From contig NZ_AHZV01000234.1 of assembly GCF_000250735.1 (NCBI RefSeq), positions 1 to 41,829 of the forward strand: 41,829 bases of DNA, written 5' to 3'. Shown here one piece after another: positions 9,025 through 16,156 of the stretch (positions within the stretch are counted from its first letter, which is position 1; every line of letters begins with the position of its first letter). A model generated the notes under the pieces. It did no database searches. It had not been told where the DNA came from and worked only from the letters and a program-made list of their open reading frames with translations. The translations under genes were made by a program, and so were the position numbers. The DNA is from Anaerophaga thermohalophila str. Valhall (GTDB lineage Bacteria; Bacteroidota; Bacteroidia; Bacteroidales; Marinilabiliaceae).

Positions 9025-9192
9025 TAGTGTCTGTCCATAAAGTGCCATTTACTGTGTTACGCTCGTCCGAAAATTACTCATTTACGATGAGTAAACTCCG
9101 TATTTTCGGACTTCGCAAGCCTTGTAAATGACACTTTCTGAACAGACACATGATAAGTAGGAAACTTTTCCTACTTTATAGAAAGGCACTAA
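9025..9192 (+). repeat. MITE-like element, family 1, full copy (tandem pair, first)
   Basis: TAGTGTCTGTCCATAAAGTGCC begins the copy and CTTTATAGAAAGGCACTA ends it. The middle contains GTCCGAAAATTACTC with a matching GAGTAAACTCCGTATTTTCGG arm. The centre differs from the copy at 2812 but both arms of the hairpin changed together, which suggests selection for pairing or gene conversion. Confidence 0.78.
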
Positions 9193-9193
9193 A

Positions 9194-9362
9194 TAGTGTC
9201 TGTCCATAAAGTACCATTTGCTGTGTTAAGCTTGCCACAAAAATACTCATTTACGAAAAGTAAACTGCGTTTTTGGCGGCTTCGCAAGCCTTGCAACTGG
9301 CACTTTCTGAACAGATACACATATTGTGAAAAATTTTGCGAATTTAAAGACACGCACTAAAT
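9194..9362 (+). repeat. MITE-like element, family 1, full copy (tandem pair, second)
   Basis: It begins one or two bases after the previous copy, sharing the AAATAG junction, and ends GACACGCACTAAAT. Two head-to-tail copies back to back suggest insertion into, or duplication at, an element end. Confidence 0.78.
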
Positions 9363-9378
9363 AGGGGCAGGCAGGGAC

Positions 9379-9436
9379 GAGCTCCATCAGACCAATAAAT
9401 TTTATACTGATGAGACGAGCATGTCAAAGATTGCAC
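9379..9436 (-). repeat. 45-bp intergenic repeat (family 5) copy
   Basis: GAGCTCCATCAGACCAATAAATTTTATACTGATGAGACGAGCATG shares its order of words with copies at 35258-35306, 36706-36757, 37833-37878 and 37926-37976. The following words GAGCATGTCAAAGATTG recur near 34204. No coding potential is seen. Confidence 0.6.
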
Positions 9437-9526
9437 CAACAGAATAATTCCCCTTTCCGGGCAAAGGTTACCGTTTGGATTTAGGCTCTGTCGGGCTAAT
9501 TGCTCTTTGCTCCATGCCGCATGCAT

Positions 9527-10411
9527 TCAATCTTCATCCAGAAAACGTTTCGTTATTCCCTGATAAGCATCGATGCGGCGGTCGCGGAAGAACGGCCAGA
9601 TTCTTCGCACTTCTTCCGGGCGATTTAAATCGATGTCAACAATGAGATTACTTTCTGCATCTGTCGGGGCTTCAATCAGTATTTCTCCCTGTGGCCCTGC
9701 AACAAAACTGTTGCCCCAGAACTGTATTCCTCCGGTTACATTGGACGGATCAGGTTCATATCCTACACGATTTACCGAAACAACGGGTAGTCCGTTGGCA
9801 ACAGCATGCCCGCGTTGTGAAATTATCCAGGCATCTTTTTGTCGTGTTTTTTCTTCAATGCTGTCTGACGATTCCCAACCGATAGCAGTGGGATAGATTA
9901 GTAATTCAGCACCTCTCAGGGCCATCAGTCTGGCTGCTTCGGGATACCACTGGTCCCAGCAGACCAGCACGCCCAGCCGCCCGACACTTGTATTCACCGG
10001 CTCGAACCCTGTGTCGCCGGGAGTAAAATAAAACTTTTCGTAATAGGCCGGGTCATCAGGAATGTGCATTTTTCTGTATTTGCCGGCTATGCTTCCGTCT
10101 TTTTCCAGTACAACGGCTGTGTTATGAAAAAGACCGGGTGCTCGTTTTTCGAAAAGAGAAGTGACAATGACTATATTCAATTCATTGGCCAGCTGTCCGA
10201 AACGTTCGGTTGAAGGGCCGGGAACAGGCTCAGCCAAATCAAACAAACCGGTCTCTTCAGTCTGGCAAAAATAGAGGCTGTTGTGTAACTCCTGCAACAC
10301 AACTATCTGAGCACCCTTTTTTGCAAGCTGCCGGATGCTCTTTTCCAGACGTTCTATGTTGTCCTGAATATTGCCTGTATTACTTTGTTGTATGATTCCT
10401 GTTCTAAGCAT
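9527..10411 (-). CDS. aguB: N-carbamoylputrescine amidase
   Basis: This nitrilase-superfamily enzyme (294 residues) hydrolyses N-carbamoylputrescine to putrescine, CO2 and ammonia. The catalytic triad is visible: Glu41 in VLQELHN, Lys114 in GKYRKMHIPDD and Cys151 in VLVCWDQWYPEAAR. FTPGD near 129 and TAIGWE near 175 are typical of the AguB branch. The partner enzyme, agmatine deiminase, is encoded 305 bp upstream on the same strand, so both steps from agmatine to putrescine are present. The two genes are separated by tandem repeats rather than a tight operon spacing. No arginine decarboxylase is in the window. Confidence 0.93.
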   Translation of the reverse strand: MLRTGIIQQSNTGNIQDNIERLEKSIRQLAKKGAQIVVLQELHNSLYFCQTEETGLFDLAEPVPGPSTERFGQLANELNIVIVTSLFEKRAPGLFHNTAVVLEKDGSIAGKYRKMHIPDDPAYYEKFYFTPGDTGFEPVNTSVGRLGVLVCWDQWYPEAARLMALRGAELLIYPTAIGWESSDSIEEKTRQKDAWIISQRGHAVANGLPVVSVNRVGYEPDPSNVTGGIQFWGNSFVAGPQGEILIEAPTDAESNLIVDIDLNRPEEVRRIWPFFRDRRIDAYQGITKRFLDED

Positions 10412-10716
10412 GAATGATATTTTTTCTATTCACCTGTTCCAATTATCAATTATCAATTACCAATTACCAATTATCAATTATCAATTATCAATGACCGAAT
10501 GAGTAATTGATTAATTGAACAAAACCAGCAACCAGCAACAAAACAGGTTGAGGCTAAGGTTAAGGTTGAGAGACTAAGAATTCATCACAGATTATTCAAT
10601 GAACAACTACCAATTCTTGCAAAGCAAGCGGCAGAACCGAGCGAACCAGCAACCAGCAACCAGCAACCAGCAACCAGAATCTTTACAATGATCAATCAAC
10701 CTATTAACCTAATAAC
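10412..10716. repeat. Modular tandem-repeat element between aguB and aguA
   Basis: No gene. Three arrays follow one another: AATTATC/AATTACC units at 10441-10492, a linker with TTGCAAAGCAAGCGGCAG and ACCGAGCGAACC at 10617-10645, CAACCAG units at 10644-10676, and AACCTAAT/GACCTAAT units at 10698-10737. The last array overlaps the 3' end of aguA. The same order is found at 30146-30300 and, inverted, at 15500-15720. Confidence 0.75.
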
Positions 10717-11781
10717 CTAATGACCTAATGACCTACTCACCAATTCTCCTAAACTCCCCTGTGGCAATTGCATGGTTACGCAGTGCAATGATCCGTTCTG
10801 TTTTATTAACGGAAGACAATCAATTCCGATTATTTCACGATCGGGAAAAATTTTTTCAAATATCTTTTTTGCCTCCATGTCTTTATGACTGTTGTAAAAT
10901 GGAACCAGAACAGCATTGTTAACGATGAGGAAATTGGCATAGGTAGCGGGCAGACGCTGGTTGTTATCATAAACCGGGTCGGCCATTGGCAATGGGATAA
11001 GGTTGTAAGATTTTCCTTCGGGTGTTTTGAACTTTCGGAGGTGCTTCTCCATTTTGTTCAGTGCTTCGAAATGTTCATCCTCCGGATTGTCTGTTTTAAT
11101 ATAAACAATTGTCCCGGGATCGCAAAAGCGGGCAAGGGTATCTATGTGGCTGTCGGTATCGTCGCCCGCCAGATATCCGTTGTCAATCCAGAGAATGTTG
11201 CTTGCGCCAAGGAATTGTTTGAGCCTGTCTTCAATTTCATTTTTTGCGTATCCTCCGTTGCGGTTGGGTGACAACAGGCACCGGTTGGTTGTAAGGATCG
11301 TTCCTTGCCCGTCTGACTCTATACTGCCGCCTTCCAGCACAAAATTCAACCGGTTCTCTCTGACAACATTTTGCGAAAAGATGCGATTCTCAAAAAGACG
11401 CTGTGTGATAAGGTTGTCCTTATCGGCTGCAAATTTTAGCCCCCAGCCGTTGAATTTAAAATCAAGGGCGATGTATTTTCCGCTTTCCTTAACAAAAATG
11501 GGGCCGAAATCTCTTGCCCAGGTATCATTTACCGGAACTTTGACAGTTTGCACCTTCTCCGGGAATCTGAACAGAGATGATGGATCCTGGTCGTTATCAT
11601 CAACTAATAAAACAATATCCTCATACCGGGTTATGGCATCAATGATTTGCCGGAAGCAATCTCGGGTTTCCTGCAGCATGGGTTCCCAGTCGGTTCCCTT
11701 ATGCGGCCAGGCCAGTAATACGGCATCCTGCGATTCCCATTCAGCGGGGAAAATTCTGTTTCTCGGGTTTTGTCTGTCCAT
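10717..11781 (-). CDS. aguA: Agmatine deiminase
   Basis: The 354-residue protein belongs to the PAD_porph/agmatine deiminase family, which converts agmatine to N-carbamoylputrescine and ammonia in the cytoplasm. Family positions are visible: NDTWARDFGP at 85-94 (with Asp91), LEGGSIE at 149-155, DSHIDTLARF at 210-219 (His212, Asp214) and the nucleophile Cys334 in GSLHCVTMQLP. It acts just before AguB. The ATG at 11781 sits 26 bp from the end of a family 3 repeat that would form part of its leader. Confidence 0.93.
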   Translation of the reverse strand: MDRQNPRNRIFPAEWESQDAVLLAWPHKGTDWEPMLQETRDCFRQIIDAITRYEDIVLLVDDNDQDPSSLFRFPEKVQTVKVPVNDTWARDFGPIFVKESGKYIALDFKFNGWGLKFAADKDNLITQRLFENRIFSQNVVRENRLNFVLEGGSIESDGQGTILTTNRCLLSPNRNGGYAKNEIEDRLKQFLGASNILWIDNGYLAGDDTDSHIDTLARFCDPGTIVYIKTDNPEDEHFEALNKMEKHLRKFKTPEGKSYNLIPLPMADPVYDNNQRLPATYANFLIVNNAVLVPFYNSHKDMEAKKIFEKIFPDREIIGIDCLPLIKQNGSLHCVTMQLPQGSLGELVSRSLGH

Positions 11782-11806
11782 AAAAAAGTCCGGGCTTTAT
11801 AAATCC

Positions 11807-11950
11807 TGAGTGGGGTCTCAAAAGCATCTTTGTTGCCAAACTCTTTGTTGTTTTAAATTTTTGCATTCTCATTAACAACGAGTTAACTCCGGTACAAAAA
11901 TTTAAAACGCCTTGATTTTGACAAAAATATGTCTTTTTATACCACCCTCA
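11807..11950 (-). repeat. MITE-like element, family 3, copy 1
   Basis: This approximately 144-bp element has ends TGAGTGGGGTCTCAAAAGCAT and TTTTTATACCACCCTCA (inverted). A central palindrome runs from TTTTAAATTTTTGCA to TACAAAAATTTAAAA, with CATTAACAACGAGTTAACTC at the apex. It is non-coding. It lies immediately upstream of aguA. Confidence 0.78.
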
Positions 11951-11983
11951 ATCCTGGATTCAAAAATGGCAAAATTTTATGAT

Positions 11984-12127
11984 ATGAGTCCACTCCGAAA
12001 AGTCTCTTTTTGCCAATCTCATTGTTGCAGGCAATTTTTGAATCGTCATTAACAATCAGTTAACTCCGGTTCAAAATTTCCTACGCATCGACCTTGACAA
12101 AAATATATCTTTTAGGAGCAGACTCAT
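11984..12127 (+). repeat. MITE-like element, family 3, divergent copy 2
   Basis: The ends ATGAGTCCACTCC and AGGAGCAGACTCAT keep the inverted termini while the body has diverged (for example GTTGCAGGCAATTTTTGAATC). It ends four bases before the stop codon of the DUF3078 gene, making 11782-12131 essentially two repeat copies. Confidence 0.7.
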
Positions 12128-12131
12128 GATA

Positions 12132-13016
12132 TCAGAATTTGAAATTAATTCCAAAACCGAATAATTGTTTAAACTGAATGCGAGGGCCGTGTTCCACACC
12201 ATCGTTGTCCACATAGTTAATATCATGGTCGTAGAGGAGTGTGGTGCCGAGGTTTGCCGACAGAAAACTGTTGACTTTAAAGTCGAATTTGGTTTCCCAT
12301 TCCACATCAATTCTTTCGGGATGGTCTGTTAAGTTCGAGAAAAGGTCGAGCCGGGTTTTGAAATCCACATTTTCTAAGATGTTCTCTTTTTTATAAATGC
12401 TTTTCACCGATGCACCAAATTCCGAACGAATGTTTTTGCCGGGTTCAACACCAAAAGCTCCTTGTTGCGAAAGTTCTTCATCGTGTACAAAGGTCATCTT
12501 TGCGGTCAGGGGGGACATGTACATCGAGAAATTATCGTTTGGTTTGTAGTCCATACCCAGGGAGAGAAGCAGATAGGCCGGTGACATGAATTTGGAGGTC
12601 ATAATGGTATTTTCGGGGGGATCTTTGTAGCCCAGGTCCATCTGTGTCTTAAAATCGGCCAATGCAGTATAATACCAGCGTTTGGAAGCCTGATAGCCAT
12701 ATTTGGAAACAACCTGGATGCGGTCTTCGGTTTTGACAGCATTTTCGGAACCTTGTTTGGTCAGGCCATACCCGGCATCGAGAGTATTTTCCCAGGCTGA
12801 TTTCCCTTTGGTGTAATTCAGAAAGGCATTAAAAAGAAAAGTTCCCGATACGGAATTTTTTCCACCTGCCGACCAGTTGGTTAGCGACACCTGTGAAAAA
12901 TTAAATGCCGTGTTTCCACCTGCTTTCCAGTGTTTAACGGTGTCTGGTTCAGTCTGGGAAATGGCCGGAAAAAGGCCCGTTAACAATAAAGCGGATATAA
13001 TTAGCTGTTTTTTCAT
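12132..13016 (-). CDS. DUF3078 outer-membrane protein
   Basis: This is a 294-residue protein with a signal peptide (MKKQLIISALLLTGLFPAISQ). The remainder alternates polar and aromatic residues as in a beta-barrel, ending in FGFGINFKF with the terminal Phe typical of outer-membrane proteins. WKAGGNTAFNFSQVSLTNWSAGG near residue 30 is a signature of DUF3078, a Bacteroidota-restricted family of unknown function. Nothing in the context defines a substrate. Confidence 0.87.
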   Translation of the reverse strand: MKKQLIISALLLTGLFPAISQTEPDTVKHWKAGGNTAFNFSQVSLTNWSAGGKNSVSGTFLFNAFLNYTKGKSAWENTLDAGYGLTKQGSENAVKTEDRIQVVSKYGYQASKRWYYTALADFKTQMDLGYKDPPENTIMTSKFMSPAYLLLSLGMDYKPNDNFSMYMSPLTAKMTFVHDEELSQQGAFGVEPGKNIRSEFGASVKSIYKKENILENVDFKTRLDLFSNLTDHPERIDVEWETKFDFKVNSFLSANLGTTLLYDHDINYVDNDGVEHGPRIQFKQLFGFGINFKF

Positions 13017-13318
13017 CCGTATAAAATTTATTTACTAATGTCGAATAGAATTCGCATGATTGATGTACGACACCTTCGGTGTCGCATTTTATTTTGATAA
13101 CATTTACTATTAACACAGGAGCCTTTCAGGCTCCGTTTCCTTCAGGCAGGATATATAATCGCGGATACGGTCAACTGTTTATAGAATAGGCGTTGGTTTA
13201 AAGATTTACGTCCCTCCGTTCGGATCATGCAAATTATTTCGTAAATAAGCTATGACTTTTTACATCAAAATTTTACCTTTCCATCTTTTCACCTTCTGCC
13301 TGTCAAACTTTTATTCTT
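13017..13318. other. Intergenic region with two small perfect hairpins
   Basis: No gene is seen. CGACACC-TTC-GGTGTCG lies at 13068-13084 and GGAGCC-TTTCA-GGCTCC at 13118-13134. A fragment resembling the 45-bp repeat (AAAATTTATTTACTAATG) is at 13023-13040. The hairpins may be terminators for the minus-strand MscS gene or REP-like repeats. Confidence 0.55.
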
Positions 13319-14149
13319 TTACTGCCTGGTCTGATACAGATGTACATCCTGCTGGGGGAATGGAATTGATATGCCTTGTTTGTCAAATTCTTTTTTCACA
13401 GTCTCCTGCATATCGAAAAATATTCCCCAGTAATCGGCAGCATTGGCCCACACCCTTACGACAAGGTCAACCGAGCTGTTGCCAAGATTTATTACGCCGA
13501 TAAATGGTTCAGGTTCTTTAAGTATACGTTCATCCCGGTTAATAATTCCCATTATTACCTCTTTAGCTTTATCGATTTCATCTCCGTAACCAATACCGAA
13601 AGTAAAATCGACCCGTCGTTGAGGCTCAGTGGAATAATTGGTAAGAGAACCGGTTGAGAGCGCTCCGTTGGGCAAAATAATGGTCTTTTTGTCAGGAGTA
13701 TTTAAAATGGTGTGAAAAATCTGAATTTCTTTGACAGTTCCTGACTCTCCCTGTGCCGTGATGTAATCTCCCACTTTGAAGGGCTTGAAAATAAGAATCA
13801 TAACACCGCCGGCAAAGTTTTGAAGTGAACCACTCAGAGCCATGCCAATGGCCAGACCGGCAGCACCTAACACGGCGATAAAAGAAGTCATCTGGACGCC
13901 CAGCATGGATATAACACTGATGACCAGCATTATTTTAAGTGCGATGCCACTGACACTTAAAAGGAATGATTGAAGACCGGGATCAACCTCTCTGGCACTA
14001 AACAGTTTTTTCATTCCTTTTATTAGCAGGCCTATTATCCACAGACCAATAATAAGGGTTATGATGGCAAGCAAAAGCTGTCCGCCATATTTAATGACAA
14101 ATGCCATAATCAGTTCAGGATTGCTAAACCAGTTCTTAACGTTTTCCAT
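13319..14149 (-). CDS. Small-conductance mechanosensitive channel (MscS family)
   Basis: This 276-residue inner-membrane channel protein releases solutes on hypo-osmotic shock. Three transmembrane segments lie at about 22-45, 66-85 and 88-112. The third carries the Gly/Ala-rich pore helix GAAGLAIGMALSGSLQNFAGG, typical of MscS TM3. The beta domain follows (FKPFKVGDYITAQGESGTVKEI, with the conserved PFxVGD), then the LPNG turn near 165 and an alpha/beta C-terminal domain. Size is close to E. coli MscS. It is preceded by a family 3 repeat 31 bp from the ATG. Confidence 0.93.
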   Translation of the reverse strand: MENVKNWFSNPELIMAFVIKYGGQLLLAIITLIIGLWIIGLLIKGMKKLFSAREVDPGLQSFLLSVSGIALKIMLVISVISMLGVQMTSFIAVLGAAGLAIGMALSGSLQNFAGGVMILIFKPFKVGDYITAQGESGTVKEIQIFHTILNTPDKKTIILPNGALSTGSLTNYSTEPQRRVDFTFGIGYGDEIDKAKEVIMGIINRDERILKEPEPFIGVINLGNSSVDLVVRVWANAADYWGIFFDMQETVKKEFDKQGISIPFPQQDVHLYQTRQ

Positions 14150-14179
14150 TTCTTTGAATTTTTAATAGTAAATAAAAAT

Positions 14180-14324
14180 ATGAGCCCGGTCTAAAAAGCA
14201 TCTTTGTTGCCAAACTCTTTGTTGTTTTAAAATTTTGCATCCTCATTAACAATGAGTTAACTCCGGTACAAAAATCTAAAACGCCTTGATTTTGACAAAA
14301 ATATGCTTTTTATACCGCACTCAT
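14180..14324 (-). repeat. MITE-like element, family 3, copy 3
   Basis: ATGAGCCCGGTCTAAAAAGC and TTTTTATACCGCACTCAT are the inverted ends of a 145-bp copy almost identical to the one at 11807. It bridges the gap between the DUF389 gene stop (3 bp away) and the MscS gene start (31 bp away), so both genes may be cotranscribed through it. Confidence 0.8.
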
Positions 14325-14327
14325 AAT

Positions 14328-15353
14328 TTACAAAAAGTCGAAATTTATGTGACTGTAATATAAAAAGAAGGTAAGAACCAGCAGCAAAACAGCCCATATT
14401 GTTATGGCAATTTTTGAAGCGTTTCTGGCTTTTCCCTCTTCATGCCAGTGTGCAGGCTTAATACCCTGTACAACAAATGTTATAACTCCCGCCAGATTAA
14501 TACAAATAATATTGATAAAGAGAAGCAGTAGAGCTCCTGTTGCAGGCTCCCAAAGTCCGGCTCCGGTTAGCATTCCAAATACTACGAGGGGAGGCAATAG
14601 CGCTACTGCAACCATTACACCTACCAAAGCAGAAGCAACGCCTGTAGTAAAAGCCAGCGCTCCTGCAATGCCCGAGGCCAGAGAAAGAACTATATCTCCA
14701 GGGTTGGGTTGGGTTCTGGAGGCAATTTGCTGAATGTCGGGGTCTATCTCAATGATCATGCCCAGAATTACTGAAAATACCAGAGAGATACCAATTCCGG
14801 TGACTGTTACGCGCAAAGCGTTTTGTGCCAATCGAAAATCGGCCAGGGTAGTGGCCAGCGATAAAGCTACATTGGGTCCCAGAAGTGGTGCAATTACCAT
14901 GGAGCCTATTATGATGGCTTCGCTGTTACGAAGTATCCCGGTTGCGGCTACAATTGTTGACGCGAGCATCAAAACAACAAATACCCATGTAAGTCTGGTA
15001 GAATCTACCAGGTCGTGATACAGCTCTTCTCTGCTGATCCGGCCCTGTTTTGCCTTTTCTGCATTAGCCGTTGTTGAGCCGGGGGCTTCTTCCGGTTCCG
15101 GTTCATCTGGCCGTGGGATGGTTGCTTCGACAGGGTAAAGAACAATTCTGAATGTTCCGGTATCCGAGAAATGTCGCTCAAGTCTGGAAATTAGCTGTTC
15201 GCTCTCTTCAACCGGTAATAACATTGATAACTTATATCGCTTTTCATCTATTATCTGATCCCAGCTTTCAATCAGCGATTCTCCTCTGATCAAACTGTAA
15301 AGTTCATTTTTTCTTGGCGTCGGAATAACAACCTGCATTAATCTTAGAGCCAT
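14328..15353 (-). CDS. DUF389 (TIGR00341) family membrane protein
   Basis: The 341-residue protein has a cytoplasmic N-terminal region of about 115 residues ending in a Pro/Glu-rich linker (PRPDEPEPEEAPG). About six to seven membrane segments follow from residue 125 on. The conserved DUF389 core NSEAIIIGSMVIAPLLGP (143-160) is clear, with a second repeat-like GVMVAVALLPPLVVFGML near 245. The function of this family is not known; transport has been suggested. It is followed closely by the MscS channel on the same strand, and both concern the envelope. Confidence 0.88.
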   Translation of the reverse strand: MALRLMQVVIPTPRKNELYSLIRGESLIESWDQIIDEKRYKLSMLLPVEESEQLISRLERHFSDTGTFRIVLYPVEATIPRPDEPEPEEAPGSTTANAEKAKQGRISREELYHDLVDSTRLTWVFVVLMLASTIVAATGILRNSEAIIIGSMVIAPLLGPNVALSLATTLADFRLAQNALRVTVTGIGISLVFSVILGMIIEIDPDIQQIASRTQPNPGDIVLSLASGIAGALAFTTGVASALVGVMVAVALLPPLVVFGMLTGAGLWEPATGALLLLFINIICINLAGVITFVVQGIKPAHWHEEGKARNASKIAITIWAVLLLVLTFFLYYSHINFDFL

Positions 15354-15499
15354 ATTCTTTTTTAATGTAAAGTAGCAATTCTGTATGGTTAAATCAAGTG
15401 TAATATTTCGTTGAAAAAATTAACGTAAACTTATTTTTTCGCTAATGCTATTGAAGCAATGACCTTTCTTTCGTTCGGAGGGGAGTGAAGAATGTCATT

Positions 15500-15720
15500 C
15501 TGGTTGCTGGTTGCTGGTTGCTGGTTGCTGGTTACTGGTTGCTGGTTACTGGTTGCTGGTTACTGGTTACTGGTTACTGGTTACTGGTTGCTGGTTGCTG
15601 GTTGCTGGTTGCTGGTTGCTGGTTTTGTTCGCTCGGTCTGTGACCATGCCTCATCTTTGCAATAATTGGTTGATTGGTTAATTGGTAATTGGTAATTGAT
15701 CATTGATCATTGATCATTGA
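15500..15720 (-). repeat. Modular tandem-repeat element, inverted copy
   Basis: Seventeen or so 7-bp units of CTGGTTG with some CTGGTTA at 15500-15624 are followed by a linker and AATTGGT/AATTGAT units. Read on the minus strand, the order (AATT units, linker ending ACCGAGCGAAC, then CAACCAG units) matches the elements at 10441-10737 and 30146-30300. Confidence 0.75.
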
Positions 15721-15950
15721 AAAAGACTCTTCGTCGTACCTCTTCAGAATGACAAAAGAGGTCTTCCTGTCATTCAAAAATTTATCACTTCTGCCTTCTG
15801 CCTTTCAAACTTCTGCCTGATTCTCTGTGGTGAATTCTCAACCTAATCCTCAATCTTAACCTGAATTGTCTACTGTCCCATGCTCCCTGCTCTCTGCCGA
15901 TTTAAATGTTAACAAATATTATTTGGTAAATCACTTTTGAAAAAATAAAA

Positions 15951-15965
15951 GTGAGTTTTACTCAC
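15951..15965. promoter_or_regulatory. Palindrome GTGAGT-TTT-ACTCAC upstream of susC
   Basis: It is a perfect 6-bp inverted repeat around TTT, about 160 bp before the candidate -7 element. Its half GTGAGTTTT recurs in the direct repeats at 16031 and 16064, so it could be an additional binding site. Confidence 0.35.
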
Positions 15966-16030
15966 AAAACAAGTGAATAGTAAGTGTTAAATTTAAAAAG
16001 TTGATATTCAATTAATAAATAAAATTTGTG

Positions 16031-16086
16031 TGAGTTTTTTATGAGTTAAAAAATGTATAACGATGAGTTTTTTATGGGGTAAAAAT
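16031..16086 (+). promoter_or_regulatory. Two 23-bp direct repeats at 33-bp spacing upstream of susC
   Basis: TGAGTTTTTTATGAGTTAAA at 16031 and TGAGTTTTTTATGGGGTAAA at 16064 differ at two positions. The repeat distance of 33 bp equals three helical turns, and the second copy ends 25 bp before the candidate -7 element. The position suits an activator of the PUL. No regulator gene is in the window. Confidence 0.5.
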
Positions 16087-16110
16087 TTAGGAATAGTTAA
16101 CATTCGGGCA

Positions 16111-16118
16111 TACGTTTG
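16111..16118 (+). promoter_or_regulatory. Candidate -7 element of the PUL promoter
   Basis: TACGTTTG fits TAnnTTTG. The -33 region 19-21 bases upstream has no TTTG, as expected for an activator-dependent promoter. A transcript would begin near 16125 and have a leader of about 32 bases. Confidence 0.45.
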
Positions 16119-16156
16119 CAACATGTTTTACTAAAAATTTCCAAATCAGTTTTGTT

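Larger units (their letters stand above)
15354..16156. other. Long intergenic region upstream of the PUL
   Basis: No gene. From left to right: A/T-rich leader of the DUF389 gene; a long array of CTGGTTG/CTGGTTA units (15500-15624); a linker with GTTCGCTCGGTCTG and TTTGCAAT; an array of AATTGGTAATTGATC-like units (15661-15720); pyrimidine-rich phrases such as CTTCTGCCTTCTGCC and CCCTGCTCTCTGCC (15788-15900); then the A/T-rich susC control region from about 15905. Confidence 0.75.

Noticed and set aside
8970-9038. Upstream ATG at 9038 for the SGNH hydrolase
   Set aside because: The codon lies inside a family 1 element; the ATG at 8969 gives a proper lipoprotein signal.
11144-11809. A 221-codon frame antisense to aguA
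   Set aside because: The agmatine deiminase on the other strand has all catalytic residues; the antisense product has no recognisable pattern.
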